Translations under genes and position numbers: made by a program
Shown here: positions 33,189 through 41,127 of the stretch, piece after piece
How positions within the stretch are numbered: position 1 is the stretch's first letter
How the letters are laid out: each line of letters starts with the position of its first letter
Assembly (NCBI GenBank): GCA_964429385.1
Contig: CAYSBR010000008.1
Coordinates: forward strand, 31,553-95,552
DNA length: 64,000 bases
From: UBA2377 sp964429385
GTDB taxonomy: Bacteria > Verrucomicrobiota > Verrucomicrobiia > Opitutales > Opitutaceae
Direction of reading: 5' to 3'
The notes under the pieces: generated by a model
What the model was told of the DNA's origin: nothing
Databases searched by the model: none
What the model saw: the letters and a program-made list of their open reading frames with translations, nothing else

Positions 33189-33374
33189 TTAGTCATTTTT
33201 TGTTTTATCATCTATGATAAGATAAACTCCCATAATCACGTTCATCGCCCCGATTAATTTAGTATGCATCCCATAAGAATATCCCCCTCTAGAGGTTCCT
33301 TCTTCTATAAATAGCATTATTATAATACCTATAATGATAAAAAATAAAGGAACTGTGTGTTTTTTTATTTCCAT
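33189..33374 (-). CDS. AT-rich small membrane protein, probably foreign
   Basis: A 61-residue protein with two hydrophobic helices (VPLFFIIIGIIIMLFIEEG and LIGAMNVIMGVYLII) and a basic-acidic tail ending DDKTKND. Its codons are strikingly AT-rich compared with all neighbours, a sign of recent transfer. No ribosome site is visible before the ATG at 33374. I do not recognise a family. It may be expressed or may be a chance frame in AT-rich DNA. Confidence 0.4.
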   Translation of the reverse strand: MEIKKHTVPLFFIIIGIIIMLFIEEGTSRGGYSYGMHTKLIGAMNVIMGVYLIIDDKTKND

Positions 33375-33524
33375 GGGGGTATAAGAGGGTAGACCGTTAG
33401 GTGTTAGGTTTGGCCTGGTGCAGGCAAGCCTTGGGGTGTTCGGTTTACCCAAGTGGAATCGAGGGCGGATCCAGGGCCATCAGAGGGGGGCGGATGGCGG
33501 AAATTGTCGGGCGTCTTTCCTCGC

Positions 33525-34748
33525 TCAGCCGCGCCGAATCTCGGAGCCTTGGAAGCGGATTTGGATGCGGTAAACCTTTTTGACGCGGCAGGTGATGGTG
33601 CCGGTGGCGAGGTCCATTTTCTCGGGGACTTCGATGCGGTGGATGTCCACCACGGCGTGGTAGCCGCGCTCGGAGAACACATCAATGAGCATGGCGAGGG
33701 CGAGGGCGTCGTCGAGGAGGGCGTCTTCGCGATTGATGAGAGCGACGCCCGAAATGGCGTGCTTCAGCACGATGGGCATCATCTTGCTCTCGATGAAGGT
33801 GGTGACCTTGGCAAAGAGCTCGTTGTGCTCGAGTTCGTAGCTGTCGAGCCGCTTCACAAGCTCCTGCCGGGCGTGGATGACGATCTCGCTTGCGACCGGG
33901 ATGCTGCGCAGCCGGTCGTGGGTGCGGGGGTCGAGCTCAAGGCTGCTTTGGTATTGGAGCTCCTTGAGGATGTTCTGCTCGACCTCGTCGATGGGGCCCT
34001 GGGCATCGATGAAATGGTAGTGGAAAATCTCCTTCAGTGACTGGAGCGCGTCCCAGGTCTGCTCCTTGAAGACGCGGTAGCGGCGGCGGGCGAGGCCGGC
34101 GTCGTGATCGGTGGGGCGGTCTTCGCGGAAGGCGTCTCCGTTGGTGCGCTTGACCTCGTCGTTGTGGGCGCGGGTTTCCTGGCCGCGCTTGAGCTGGCGG
34201 GCGACGGATTCCTTCTCATCCACGAAGAGCACCATAATGTGGACGGTGGGCTGGCGGAAAAAGATGCTGAGCGGCGTGTGGTAGAAGCGGCTGCGGAGCT
34301 GGTGCATCTTGTCCACCAGAAGCTTGAGGCACTCGACCTGCACTTGCGTGCGAGGGAAGCCGTCAAGGATGACGCCGTCGCGGTAAACAGGGTTAAGGAG
34401 CTCGCGGAGGAGAAGGTTCACGACCTCGCGGTCGCCGACCATGTTGCCCGCATCCTTGAGGCGCTTGGCCTCGGGGGAGTCCAGCAGCGAACTCATGACG
34501 ATGGGCGGGCAGGTGAAGCCGCGGGTCTTGGCGATGAAGGCGGTGTTGGTGCCTTTGCCGGAACCGGGCGCGCCGCCCAAGAGAATGATTTCCTTGGGGA
34601 AGCGCAGGTTTTCCAATCCGAACTCCGCTTCCAGATCCTCCCAGACCGAGGTGAAGATCAGGTGGGCATCCTTGATCTCGAGATCGGTGAGCTTGGCGGG
34701 GGCACCATGCGGGGCGGAAGCGGGGGTGGAATCGGTGTGGGGAGGCAT
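33525..34748 (-). CDS. Adenylate-kinase-like nucleoside monophosphate kinase with long C-terminal extension
   Basis: A 407-residue protein, nearly twice the length of ordinary adenylate kinase. Residues about 55-265 carry the kinase fold: P-loop GGAPGSGKGTNT, MSSLLDSPEAKRL in the NMP-binding region, and DGFPRTQVQVE. The remaining about 130 residues (from LDPRTHDRLRSIP) form an alpha/beta domain I cannot name, ending in VKKVYRIQIRFQGSEIRRG. The start is the ATG at 34748. It would phosphorylate a nucleoside monophosphate; the role of the extra domain is unknown. It is divergent from the algB-like gene. Confidence 0.82.
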   Translation of the reverse strand: MPPHTDSTPASAPHGAPAKLTDLEIKDAHLIFTSVWEDLEAEFGLENLRFPKEIILLGGAPGSGKGTNTAFIAKTRGFTCPPIVMSSLLDSPEAKRLKDAGNMVGDREVVNLLLRELLNPVYRDGVILDGFPRTQVQVECLKLLVDKMHQLRSRFYHTPLSIFFRQPTVHIMVLFVDEKESVARQLKRGQETRAHNDEVKRTNGDAFREDRPTDHDAGLARRRYRVFKEQTWDALQSLKEIFHYHFIDAQGPIDEVEQNILKELQYQSSLELDPRTHDRLRSIPVASEIVIHARQELVKRLDSYELEHNELFAKVTTFIESKMMPIVLKHAISGVALINREDALLDDALALAMLIDVFSERGYHAVVDIHRIEVPEKMDLATGTITCRVKKVYRIQIRFQGSEIRRG

Positions 34749-34821
34749 TTCGGTTACGGTCCCATGACGGTGGCAACCGCAAGGGGCGACAATAGAAATC
34801 TGCTCCCGGCGAAGGGGTGTC

Positions 34822-34917
34822 ATGATGAATGATCTGTCGGGAACCCATCGGCCTGAAGCGGGTCGGTTAGCAGCGATGACAGTTCCGTCGGCTCAAGCCG
34901 GTGGGAGTGTCTGTTGA
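34822..34917 (+). CDS. Possible 31-residue leader peptide before algB
   Basis: A short frame begins MMNDLSGTHRPEAGRLAAM and ends GGSVC. It has a fair ribosome site (gaagggg, five bases before the ATG). Its stop codon is 10 bases before a strong terminator hairpin (34928-34953), so a ribosome ending there would cover the hairpin's first arm. The peptide itself has no recognisable family. It may equally be chance sequence inside an untranslated RNA. Confidence 0.35.
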   Translation: MMNDLSGTHRPEAGRLAAMTVPSAQAGGSVC

Positions 34918-34927
34918 AGCTGGACCT

Positions 34928-34963
34928 GGCGGGGTCGCGCGAGCGACCCCGCCTTGGCTTTTT
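34928..34963 (+). terminator. Strong terminator in the algB leader
   Basis: Arms ggcggggtcgc (34928-34938) and gcgaccccgcc (34943-34953) form a perfect 11-bp stem with a GCGA tetraloop. A T-run follows at 34959-34963. It lies in the plus direction 50 bases before the algB-like start, so it is either an attenuator or the end of a small RNA. Confidence 0.75.
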
Positions 34964-35012
34964 GAGACTGGCGCGGTTCCCGCCCCGAAGCCATATACCA
35001 ACCACTAAACCC

Positions 35013-36347
35013 ATGCGCGTTCTGATTGTTGATGATGAAGCCGGCATACGCAAAACCACCCGCATCGCCGTGGAGACCGCCGGGCACGAGGGCGTCGAGG
35101 CCGTCAATGGCGCCCGGGCGCTGGCCCTGCTGGGGGAGGAGGCGTTCGATGCCTGTTTTCTCGATCTGAATCTGGGCCGCGACGATGGCCTGGAGGTGCT
35201 GGCCAAGCTGCTCAAGGCCCAGCCTTCGCTCGCGGTCGTGATGTTCACGGCCTACGCCAGCATTGCGACCGCGGTCGAGGCGATGCGGCGCGGAGCCTAT
35301 GATTTCATCCCGAAGCCCTTCACGCCCGATCAGGTGCGGGCCGTGCTGACTAGGATCGAGAAAACCCATGCCCTGCAGCAGCGGGTGCGGGCGCTGGAGA
35401 CCCAGCTGGCCGACGAGGCGCCGGTGATTGACATAGATTCACCCGAGCCCGCGATGCGGCGGGCCCTGGAGGTGGCCTTCAAAGCCGCGGCGACGCCGGC
35501 GACGATGCTCATCCTCGGTCCGAGCGGCACGGGCAAGAGCGTGCTGGCACGCGAAGTGCATCGCCGGAGCGCGCAGCGCGAGGCGGCCTGCATCACCGTC
35601 AACTGCCCGAGCCTGTCGCGGGAACTGCTGGAGAGCGAACTTTTCGGGCATGTGAAGGGTTCATTCACCGGCGCCGTGGCCGATACGCTGGGCAAGGTGG
35701 CCGCGGCCGACGGTGGCACGCTGTTTCTTGATGAAATCGGCGAACTGCCGCTGGCCATCCAGCCGAAGCTGCTGCGTCTGCTGCAGGAGCGCGAATACGA
35801 GCGGGTGGGCGAGACGAAGCCGCGCCGGGCCAATGTGCGCGTGATCGCGGCGACCAACCGCGATCTGGAGGCCGAGGTGAAAGCCGGGCGGTTTCGCGAG
35901 GATCTGTATTACCGGCTCAATGTGATCAGCGTCACGCTGCCGGGCTTGCGGGACCGGCCAGGCGATCTCAGCCGATTGGCGGAGGGTTACCGCGCGCATG
36001 TCGCGGCGCAACTGGGCAAGCCGGTGAAGGCGTTTTCCCCGGAAGTGACGGCGGCCTTCGCGGGTTACGCCTGGCCGGGCAACCTGCGGGAGTTGCGCAA
36101 CGTCATCGAGCGCGCCGCGATCCTCTGCACGGGTGACGTCATCGAGCCGCGCGATCTGCCGGAGACTTTTTCCGCCAATCCCAATCCCGAAATCACCGTG
36201 GGGGGACGGGTGACGCTGGAGGCGCTGGAGGCCGAGCACCTGCGCCGCGTGCTGGCGGCGGCGCGCAATCTCGATGAGGCCGCCCGCACCCTCGGTATCG
36301 ATCCCGCCACCCTGTATCGCAAGCGGCAGAAGCTCGGTCTGCCCTGA
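35013..36347 (+). CDS. algB: NtrC-family sigma-54 response regulator (AlgB-like)
   Basis: A 444-residue regulator: receiver domain (1-120; phospho-acceptor Asp51 in CFLDLNLG, Lys in FIPKPF), AAA+ domain (about 140-380; Walker A GPSGTGKS, GSFTGA loop for sigma-54 contact, DGGTLFLDEIGELPL), and a Fis-type helix-turn-helix (about 405-444, LDEAARTLGIDPATLYRKRQ). The sigma-54 loop keeps FTGA with Ser in place of the first Ala. The ATG at 35013 begins directly at the receiver. The kinase gene follows after 11 bases. It could activate the DUF3185-yqjDE promoter at 7066-7081. Confidence 0.9.
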   Translation: MRVLIVDDEAGIRKTTRIAVETAGHEGVEAVNGARALALLGEEAFDACFLDLNLGRDDGLEVLAKLLKAQPSLAVVMFTAYASIATAVEAMRRGAYDFIPKPFTPDQVRAVLTRIEKTHALQQRVRALETQLADEAPVIDIDSPEPAMRRALEVAFKAAATPATMLILGPSGTGKSVLAREVHRRSAQREAACITVNCPSLSRELLESELFGHVKGSFTGAVADTLGKVAAADGGTLFLDEIGELPLAIQPKLLRLLQEREYERVGETKPRRANVRVIAATNRDLEAEVKAGRFREDLYYRLNVISVTLPGLRDRPGDLSRLAEGYRAHVAAQLGKPVKAFSPEVTAAFAGYAWPGNLRELRNVIERAAILCTGDVIEPRDLPETFSANPNPEITVGGRVTLEALEAEHLRRVLAAARNLDEAARTLGIDPATLYRKRQKLGLP

Positions 36348-36358
36348 GAGGACGCGTC

Positions 36359-38155
36359 ATGCTGCGCACCCGGTTGTTGCTCGGCTTTCTCCTGCTGCTG
36401 GTGCTGCTGGCCGCGGTGGGCTCCTATGCGGTGTGGACTACGCAGCAGTTGGGCCGGACGGTCAGCGCGACGATTGCCGCGAGCGCGCAGGGATTGCTGG
36501 CGGTGCAGGGTTTGAAGGAAGGCACCACGCGGCTGGGCGGGGCTTTGCGGCAACTGCGCACGCTGGACAATTTCGAAAACCGGGGGGAATTCCAACGGGC
36601 CCGCGACGCCTTGCTCGGGGTATTGAGAAACGAAGTGGTGCAAAATGTCTCCGGCGAGACCCGGTTGGTCCGGCTGGATGCGATCGAGGTGGCGGTGGAA
36701 CGGCTGGTGGAGCGCGCCTCGGTCCAGGGCGGCCCGGGCCGCCCGCTCCAATGGCTGCAGGCGGACGAGGCGGCGGTGTTCGGTGTGTTGCAGGCCATTG
36801 AGCAGCTCGCGGCCTACGATGCGCGCCTGCTGGAAGAGGCGGAGGCGCGCGCCGCGCACATGACCGAGCGGGCGACGGATATTTTCACCCTCGGTCTGGT
36901 GGCAGCGGTGTTGCTGGCGCTGGGGTTTGCCTGGGCGTTGGGCGACGCGCTCCTGCGTCCGATCCGCGAGCTCACGGTTTCGGCCGCGGCGCTGGGCGAA
37001 GGGCGGCTGGAGCGCGATGTGCCGGTGGCATCGCGGGATGAATTGGGCGAGCTGGCCCGCACGTTCAACACCATGGCGGGCCGGTTGCGGGCCTATCGCG
37101 ATGCGATGACCGAGAAGGCGCGGCAGGCCCAGCGCACGATGGAAGCCACGCTGACTTCCGCGCCGGATCCTGTTTTTGTGGTCGGCCAGAACGGACGGGC
37201 GGAGGTGAGGAATCCCGCCGCGGAAGCCCTCGCGGGGGCGCCGGAGTTTGCGGAGGGCTGGCCCGAGGAAATCGGCGATCCGCTGCAGGAGGTGCTGGGT
37301 TCGGGCAATCACTACCTGCCGACCGAATACAACCGGGCGGTTACCATCCGGGATCGCCATTACCTGCCACGAATTCTCGCGATTGGCGACGCGCTGACGG
37401 ATTTTCGCGGCGCGGCGCTCATCCTGCAGGATGTCACGAAATTCCGCCTGCTTGACGATGCGAAGACCAACCTCGTGGGCACGGTCAGCCATGAGTTGAA
37501 GACCCCGCTTACCAGCCTGCGCATGTCGCTTTACCTGTTGCTGGAACAGCAGGTGGGCGCGCTGACTCCCGCGCAGGCGGAGTTGTTGGAAACGGCGCGG
37601 GATGATGCCGACCGGTTGCTGCGTATTCTCAACGATCTGCTGGATCTCAGCCGTATCGAGGGGGGCGTGATGGCCCTGGATCGGGGGCCGGTGCCGGTGA
37701 AGCCGTTTCTGGATGAAATGGTGCGGGAGGTGAAGGCGCTGACCGAGCCCGCGAGGCAAACGGTGGAGGTGCAGGCCGCAATGCCCGACTCGGTGCCGAT
37801 GGATCGGGAGCGCATCCGGCACGTATTCATCAACCTTTTGGTCAACGCCTCAAAGTATGCGCCGGAAGACAGTGAGATCGTGCTGTATGCCGAGCCTGAA
37901 AAGGAGGGCGTGGTCCGTTTCGGAGTCAGGGATCGCGGCCCCGGCCTGACTGAAGCGGAGGCGCGGCGGGTGTTCGAAAAATTCTACCGCGTGCCGGGGC
38001 AGACGCAGAAGGGGGCCGGATTGGGGCTTTCGATCTGCCGGGAGATTGTCGTGGCCCATGGTGGCAGCATCGCCTGCAGCAGCCGGCCGGGAAGCGGTTG
38101 CGATTTTTACTTTTTACTGCCTGTTTCCCTCAACCCCAACCCTGAAAACCCATGA
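36359..38155 (+). CDS. kinB: Sensor histidine kinase (KinB-like)
   Basis: A 598-residue kinase. Helix 1 (about 5-25) and helix 2 (about 172-196) frame a periplasmic sensor region; a HAMP domain (about 197-250) and a PAS-like segment (about 260-365) follow. HisKA carries VSHELKTPLTSLR, and the ATPase has NLLVNASKY, DRGPGL and GAGLGLSICRE. This is the layout of Pseudomonas KinB, partner of AlgB. A ribosome site (gagagga) precedes the ATG at 36359. It overlaps the DUF3185 gene by four bases (ATGA), tying that small protein to the signalling pair. Confidence 0.9.
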   Translation: MLRTRLLLGFLLLLVLLAAVGSYAVWTTQQLGRTVSATIAASAQGLLAVQGLKEGTTRLGGALRQLRTLDNFENRGEFQRARDALLGVLRNEVVQNVSGETRLVRLDAIEVAVERLVERASVQGGPGRPLQWLQADEAAVFGVLQAIEQLAAYDARLLEEAEARAAHMTERATDIFTLGLVAAVLLALGFAWALGDALLRPIRELTVSAAALGEGRLERDVPVASRDELGELARTFNTMAGRLRAYRDAMTEKARQAQRTMEATLTSAPDPVFVVGQNGRAEVRNPAAEALAGAPEFAEGWPEEIGDPLQEVLGSGNHYLPTEYNRAVTIRDRHYLPRILAIGDALTDFRGAALILQDVTKFRLLDDAKTNLVGTVSHELKTPLTSLRMSLYLLLEQQVGALTPAQAELLETARDDADRLLRILNDLLDLSRIEGGVMALDRGPVPVKPFLDEMVREVKALTEPARQTVEVQAAMPDSVPMDRERIRHVFINLLVNASKYAPEDSEIVLYAEPEKEGVVRFGVRDRGPGLTEAEARRVFEKFYRVPGQTQKGAGLGLSICREIVVAHGGSIACSSRPGSGCDFYFLLPVSLNPNPENP

Positions 38156-38382
38156 ATAAGTTCATCCTCCCCCTGATCCTGATTGTCGCCGGCGTGCTGG
38201 TCATCGTGATGGGCACGCGCCGTGAAGATTCCGTTGCCGGAAGATCCGAGAGTGTTACCACCAGCGTCGCCAACGCCTTCGATGGCAAGGCCCGCCAGCC
38301 GCAGCATGTCTGGTTTTATGTCGGCGGTGGCGTGCTGATCGTGGCCGGCCTCGCCTCGGCCATGCGGAAGAAGGCTTCCTGA
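38152..38382 (+). CDS. DUF3185-like small membrane protein behind algB-kinB
   Basis: A 76-residue protein with two helices (about 3-20 and 52-70), joined by a polar loop (EDSVAGRSESVTTSVANAF) resembling the DUF3185 loop. It is translationally coupled to kinB (ATGA). A closer family member leads the yqjDE-like operon at 6782. Co-transcription suggests a role in, or response to, the same envelope signal as KinB. The family assignment is less sure than for the other copy. Confidence 0.75.
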   Translation: MNKFILPLILIVAGVLVIVMGTRREDSVAGRSESVTTSVANAFDGKARQPQHVWFYVGGGVLIVAGLASAMRKKAS

Positions 38383-38389
38383 GCCGCGC

Positions 38390-41035
38390 TCAGCGCTTGC
38401 GAAAAATCACCTGCGGAGCGGCTTCCATCTGCCCGCGGGTGACGCCGAGCTGGTTCAGCAACTTCAGCTCGCGCCAGAGCTCGTCGCCGGTGATCTCGCC
38501 ACGCAGCAGCTGTTGATAGCGGCCGAGCGTGCGGGCGACTTCATCGGCGCTTTCCGTGACAAACTCGACGCGGAAGTGGGCGGCGCCGAGCTCACGCAGG
38601 CGGGAGACGTATTCGGCGCCGGTCTGCGCCCGGTTGTTGAAGACGGTGTTGCGGCAACCGGCGTCGGCCTTGAGCGGCAGCTCCGCGCCGACGCGATCCC
38701 GCAGGGCGACACGGTGCTGGTCGCAGGGGCGGCCGCAATCGCGGTAGTCCTTGCCGGAGGAGAGAAACGCGCAGAATACGCAGTGCTCCATGTGAAACAT
38801 CGGCATGTGCTGATGAATCGTGATGTCGAACCAGTCGCCGGGAGCGGCCTGCAGCAGGCTTTCCAGCTGGGCGATGTTCAGGTCGTAGCTGGCGGTGACG
38901 CGCTCCAGGCCGTGATGCTTCAGGAAATGCGACGCGGTGAGCGGATTGGCGACGTTGAGGGAGAAATCGCCCCGCAGGCGTTCGCCGGCGAAGAACGCGA
39001 GATGCTCGTAATTGCGCACGAGGTAGCCATCGGCCTCGCAGGAGCGCACCTGCTTGAGAATCCACTCTTCGCCCGGCTTGAAGATGCGCGGCGGAGCGAC
39101 CCAGATGCCGGTGGATTGCGGATGGGGGAATTCGGAATGCGGATGGGCGGGCAGGCCGGCTTGCCAGGACCGGAAGCGGGCAACGGCCTCGCGGTAGTTT
39201 TTTGGGTTTTCGAATTCGCAGTAGAGCGTGCCGATGCCGGGACAAGTGAGGACGGCCTCCAGCTGATTGAGGTCGCGCACGACGGCGATTATCTCCGGCG
39301 GTGTGGATAAGGCCGGCTGCTTTTCAATCCGCATTTCGCGATCCGCACTCCGCATTTGCCAGCGCTTGGGGGCGGCGCGCAGGCGGTCGAGTTCGGCGGC
39401 CAGGTCGCGGCGCAGGCGGTTGAGCTCGCGCAGAGGGAGAATCACCGCGCCTTCGAGATGGGATTGCAGGGTGTGCAGCCGGAAGGGGGTGCCGCCGAGG
39501 CGGCCGAGTTGCTCGCCCAGTCGCTCGGGTGTGAGGGGCTGGTTTTCGGCGGCGGCGAGCGGGACCGCGGAGTCAAGCCGCGCGACGTGACCCTCGCCAT
39601 CGTCGGCAATCAGGGTGAGCGGGGTGCCGGCGCGGCCATGGACTTCCATCGTGATCGGGCGTTGGAAGCGGATCTTGTCGCCGGTGAAGGTGGCGCGGAG
39701 CTCGCGGTCGAGCGCGGGGTCATTGGTTTTCCACACGCGATGGCCGGGCTGGAGCCGGCGGAAGTTCACATCGCCGTCGCCGAAGTGGAGCACGGTTTCG
39801 CCGGCGCGGGTTTCGACCTGATAGATGCGACCGCCTTCCTCGCCGGCTTCGGGTGAGCCGGCATCGAAGACCACGCCGTCGCCGGGCTTGACCGGTGCGA
39901 CTGCATGCAGGTGCACGCCGGGGCGGGCACCCGGGCTGATGCGGGTGATGGTGCCGAGAAACACTCCTCGCTTGGTGCCGAAGCGGCCATGAGCGAGCTC
40001 CTGATTGTTGATGCCGCGGAACCAGCCGGTGTAGAGTCCGCGGGAGAAGCTCATCTCCAATTCGTAGCGGGGGGAAGGGGAGTTGCGGGCTGAGGGTTGA
40101 GCGTTGGGAGGCGAGGGGCGGGTTTGAGGTATCGGATCAACGCTCAGCTCCGGACTCTCGACAGGCGCCAACTCCGCCATCGTGCGGTCAAGCGCGGCGC
40201 GGTAAACCCGCGTGATGCTGGCGACGTATTCCGGCGACTTGAGCCGGCCTTCAATCTTCAGCGAGGCGACGCCCGCCCGCACCAGTTCCGGGAGCACATC
40301 AAGTCCCGAGAGATCCTGCGGGCTGAGCAGATAACGGCGGTCTCCGAGGTCCACCTGCCGACCGTCGGCGATGAGGTCATAAGGGAGCCGGCAGGCCTGG
40401 GCGCATTCCCCGCGGTTGGCCGAGCGACCGCCGAGAGACTCGCTGGTGAGACACTGGCCGGAGTAGGCGACGCACAGGGCGCCGTGGACGAAGACCTCCA
40501 GCGGGAGCGGGTTGTCGGCCTGGGCCGCCTGGATGCTGTGGATTTCCTTCAGGGAGTTTTCCCGGCCGAGCACGATAAGCTGGGCGCCGAGGTCGCGCAC
40601 AAATTTCACGCCCCCGGCGCTGGTGACTGTCATCTGGGTGGAGCCGTGAATGGGAAAATCCGGGGAGAGCTGCCGGATCAGCCGGCAGATGCCGATGTCC
40701 TGCACGATGGCCGCATCCACCCCGCTGGCGATGATGGTGCGGAGGTAGTCGGCGGCATCGTCGAGCTCGTGGGTGAATACGAGCGTATTGAAGGTCACAT
40801 ACCCGCGCACGCCGCGCCGGTGAAGAAATTCCATCAGGGCGGGGAGATCGGCCTGGGTGAAATTCTTCGCCCGCATGCGGGCGTTGAAACGCTCCAGGCC
40901 GAAGTAGATCGCATCGGCACCGTTTTCCACCGCGGCGCGCGCGCACTCCCAGTCGCCCGCAGGGGCGAGCAGCTCCGGCCGGCGGAAGGCCGGGGGAGGG
41001 GAGGAAGGCGTGGGCGACGGTGCGGCGACGGACAT
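38390..41035 (-). CDS. U32 family peptidase-like protein (RlhA/TrhP relative), extended
   Basis: An 881-residue U32 protein. PELLAPAGDWECARAAVENG and ADAIYFGLERFNARMRAKNF begin the TIM-barrel domain, and the signature CVAYSGQCLTSESLGGRS continues into NRGECAQACRLPY. A Cys cluster in the last third (HMEHCVFCAFLSSGKDYRDC) could bind an iron-sulfur cluster. Relatives RlhA and TrhP hydroxylate 23S rRNA and tRNA, so an RNA-modifying role is more likely than proteolysis. Two linkers (near 39114-39147 and 39325-39358) are encoded by short repeat sequence inserted in frame. The ATG at 41035 begins the conserved part. Confidence 0.87.
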   Translation of the reverse strand: MSVAAPSPTPSSPPPAFRRPELLAPAGDWECARAAVENGADAIYFGLERFNARMRAKNFTQADLPALMEFLHRRGVRGYVTFNTLVFTHELDDAADYLRTIIASGVDAAIVQDIGICRLIRQLSPDFPIHGSTQMTVTSAGGVKFVRDLGAQLIVLGRENSLKEIHSIQAAQADNPLPLEVFVHGALCVAYSGQCLTSESLGGRSANRGECAQACRLPYDLIADGRQVDLGDRRYLLSPQDLSGLDVLPELVRAGVASLKIEGRLKSPEYVASITRVYRAALDRTMAELAPVESPELSVDPIPQTRPSPPNAQPSARNSPSPRYELEMSFSRGLYTGWFRGINNQELAHGRFGTKRGVFLGTITRISPGARPGVHLHAVAPVKPGDGVVFDAGSPEAGEEGGRIYQVETRAGETVLHFGDGDVNFRRLQPGHRVWKTNDPALDRELRATFTGDKIRFQRPITMEVHGRAGTPLTLIADDGEGHVARLDSAVPLAAAENQPLTPERLGEQLGRLGGTPFRLHTLQSHLEGAVILPLRELNRLRRDLAAELDRLRAAPKRWQMRSADREMRIEKQPALSTPPEIIAVVRDLNQLEAVLTCPGIGTLYCEFENPKNYREAVARFRSWQAGLPAHPHSEFPHPQSTGIWVAPPRIFKPGEEWILKQVRSCEADGYLVRNYEHLAFFAGERLRGDFSLNVANPLTASHFLKHHGLERVTASYDLNIAQLESLLQAAPGDWFDITIHQHMPMFHMEHCVFCAFLSSGKDYRDCGRPCDQHRVALRDRVGAELPLKADAGCRNTVFNNRAQTGAEYVSRLRELGAAHFRVEFVTESADEVARTLGRYQQLLRGEITGDELWRELKLLNQLGVTRGQMEAAPQVIFRKR
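39114..39147. repeat. Type D repeat inside the U32 gene (arm 1)
   Basis: Units gattgcggatggg and gaattcggaatgcgg lie in frame in the U32 gene and encode the linker HPHSEFPHPQS. They are the inverse of the arm at 39325-39358. Confidence 0.55.
39325..39358. repeat. Type D repeat inside the U32 gene (arm 2)
   Basis: Units caatccgcatttcg and gatccgcactccgcat lie in frame and encode MRSADREMRIEK. With the arm at 39114-39147 they form an imperfect inverted repeat around about 180 bases of conserved coding sequence. Confidence 0.55.
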
Positions 41036-41127
41036 GACCGCAAACTGACGACAGACCGATGGCTGGCAATCCGTGAAGACTGAAATCGGGTGTCGGTTCC
41101 GGTTGCCGGGGTTGGCGGGGATCGCCT

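Noticed and set aside
34969..34983. Sigma-54-like sequence before algB (TGGCGCGGTTCCCGC)
   Set aside because: The -12 element reads CCGC with several mismatches; too weak to list as a promoter.
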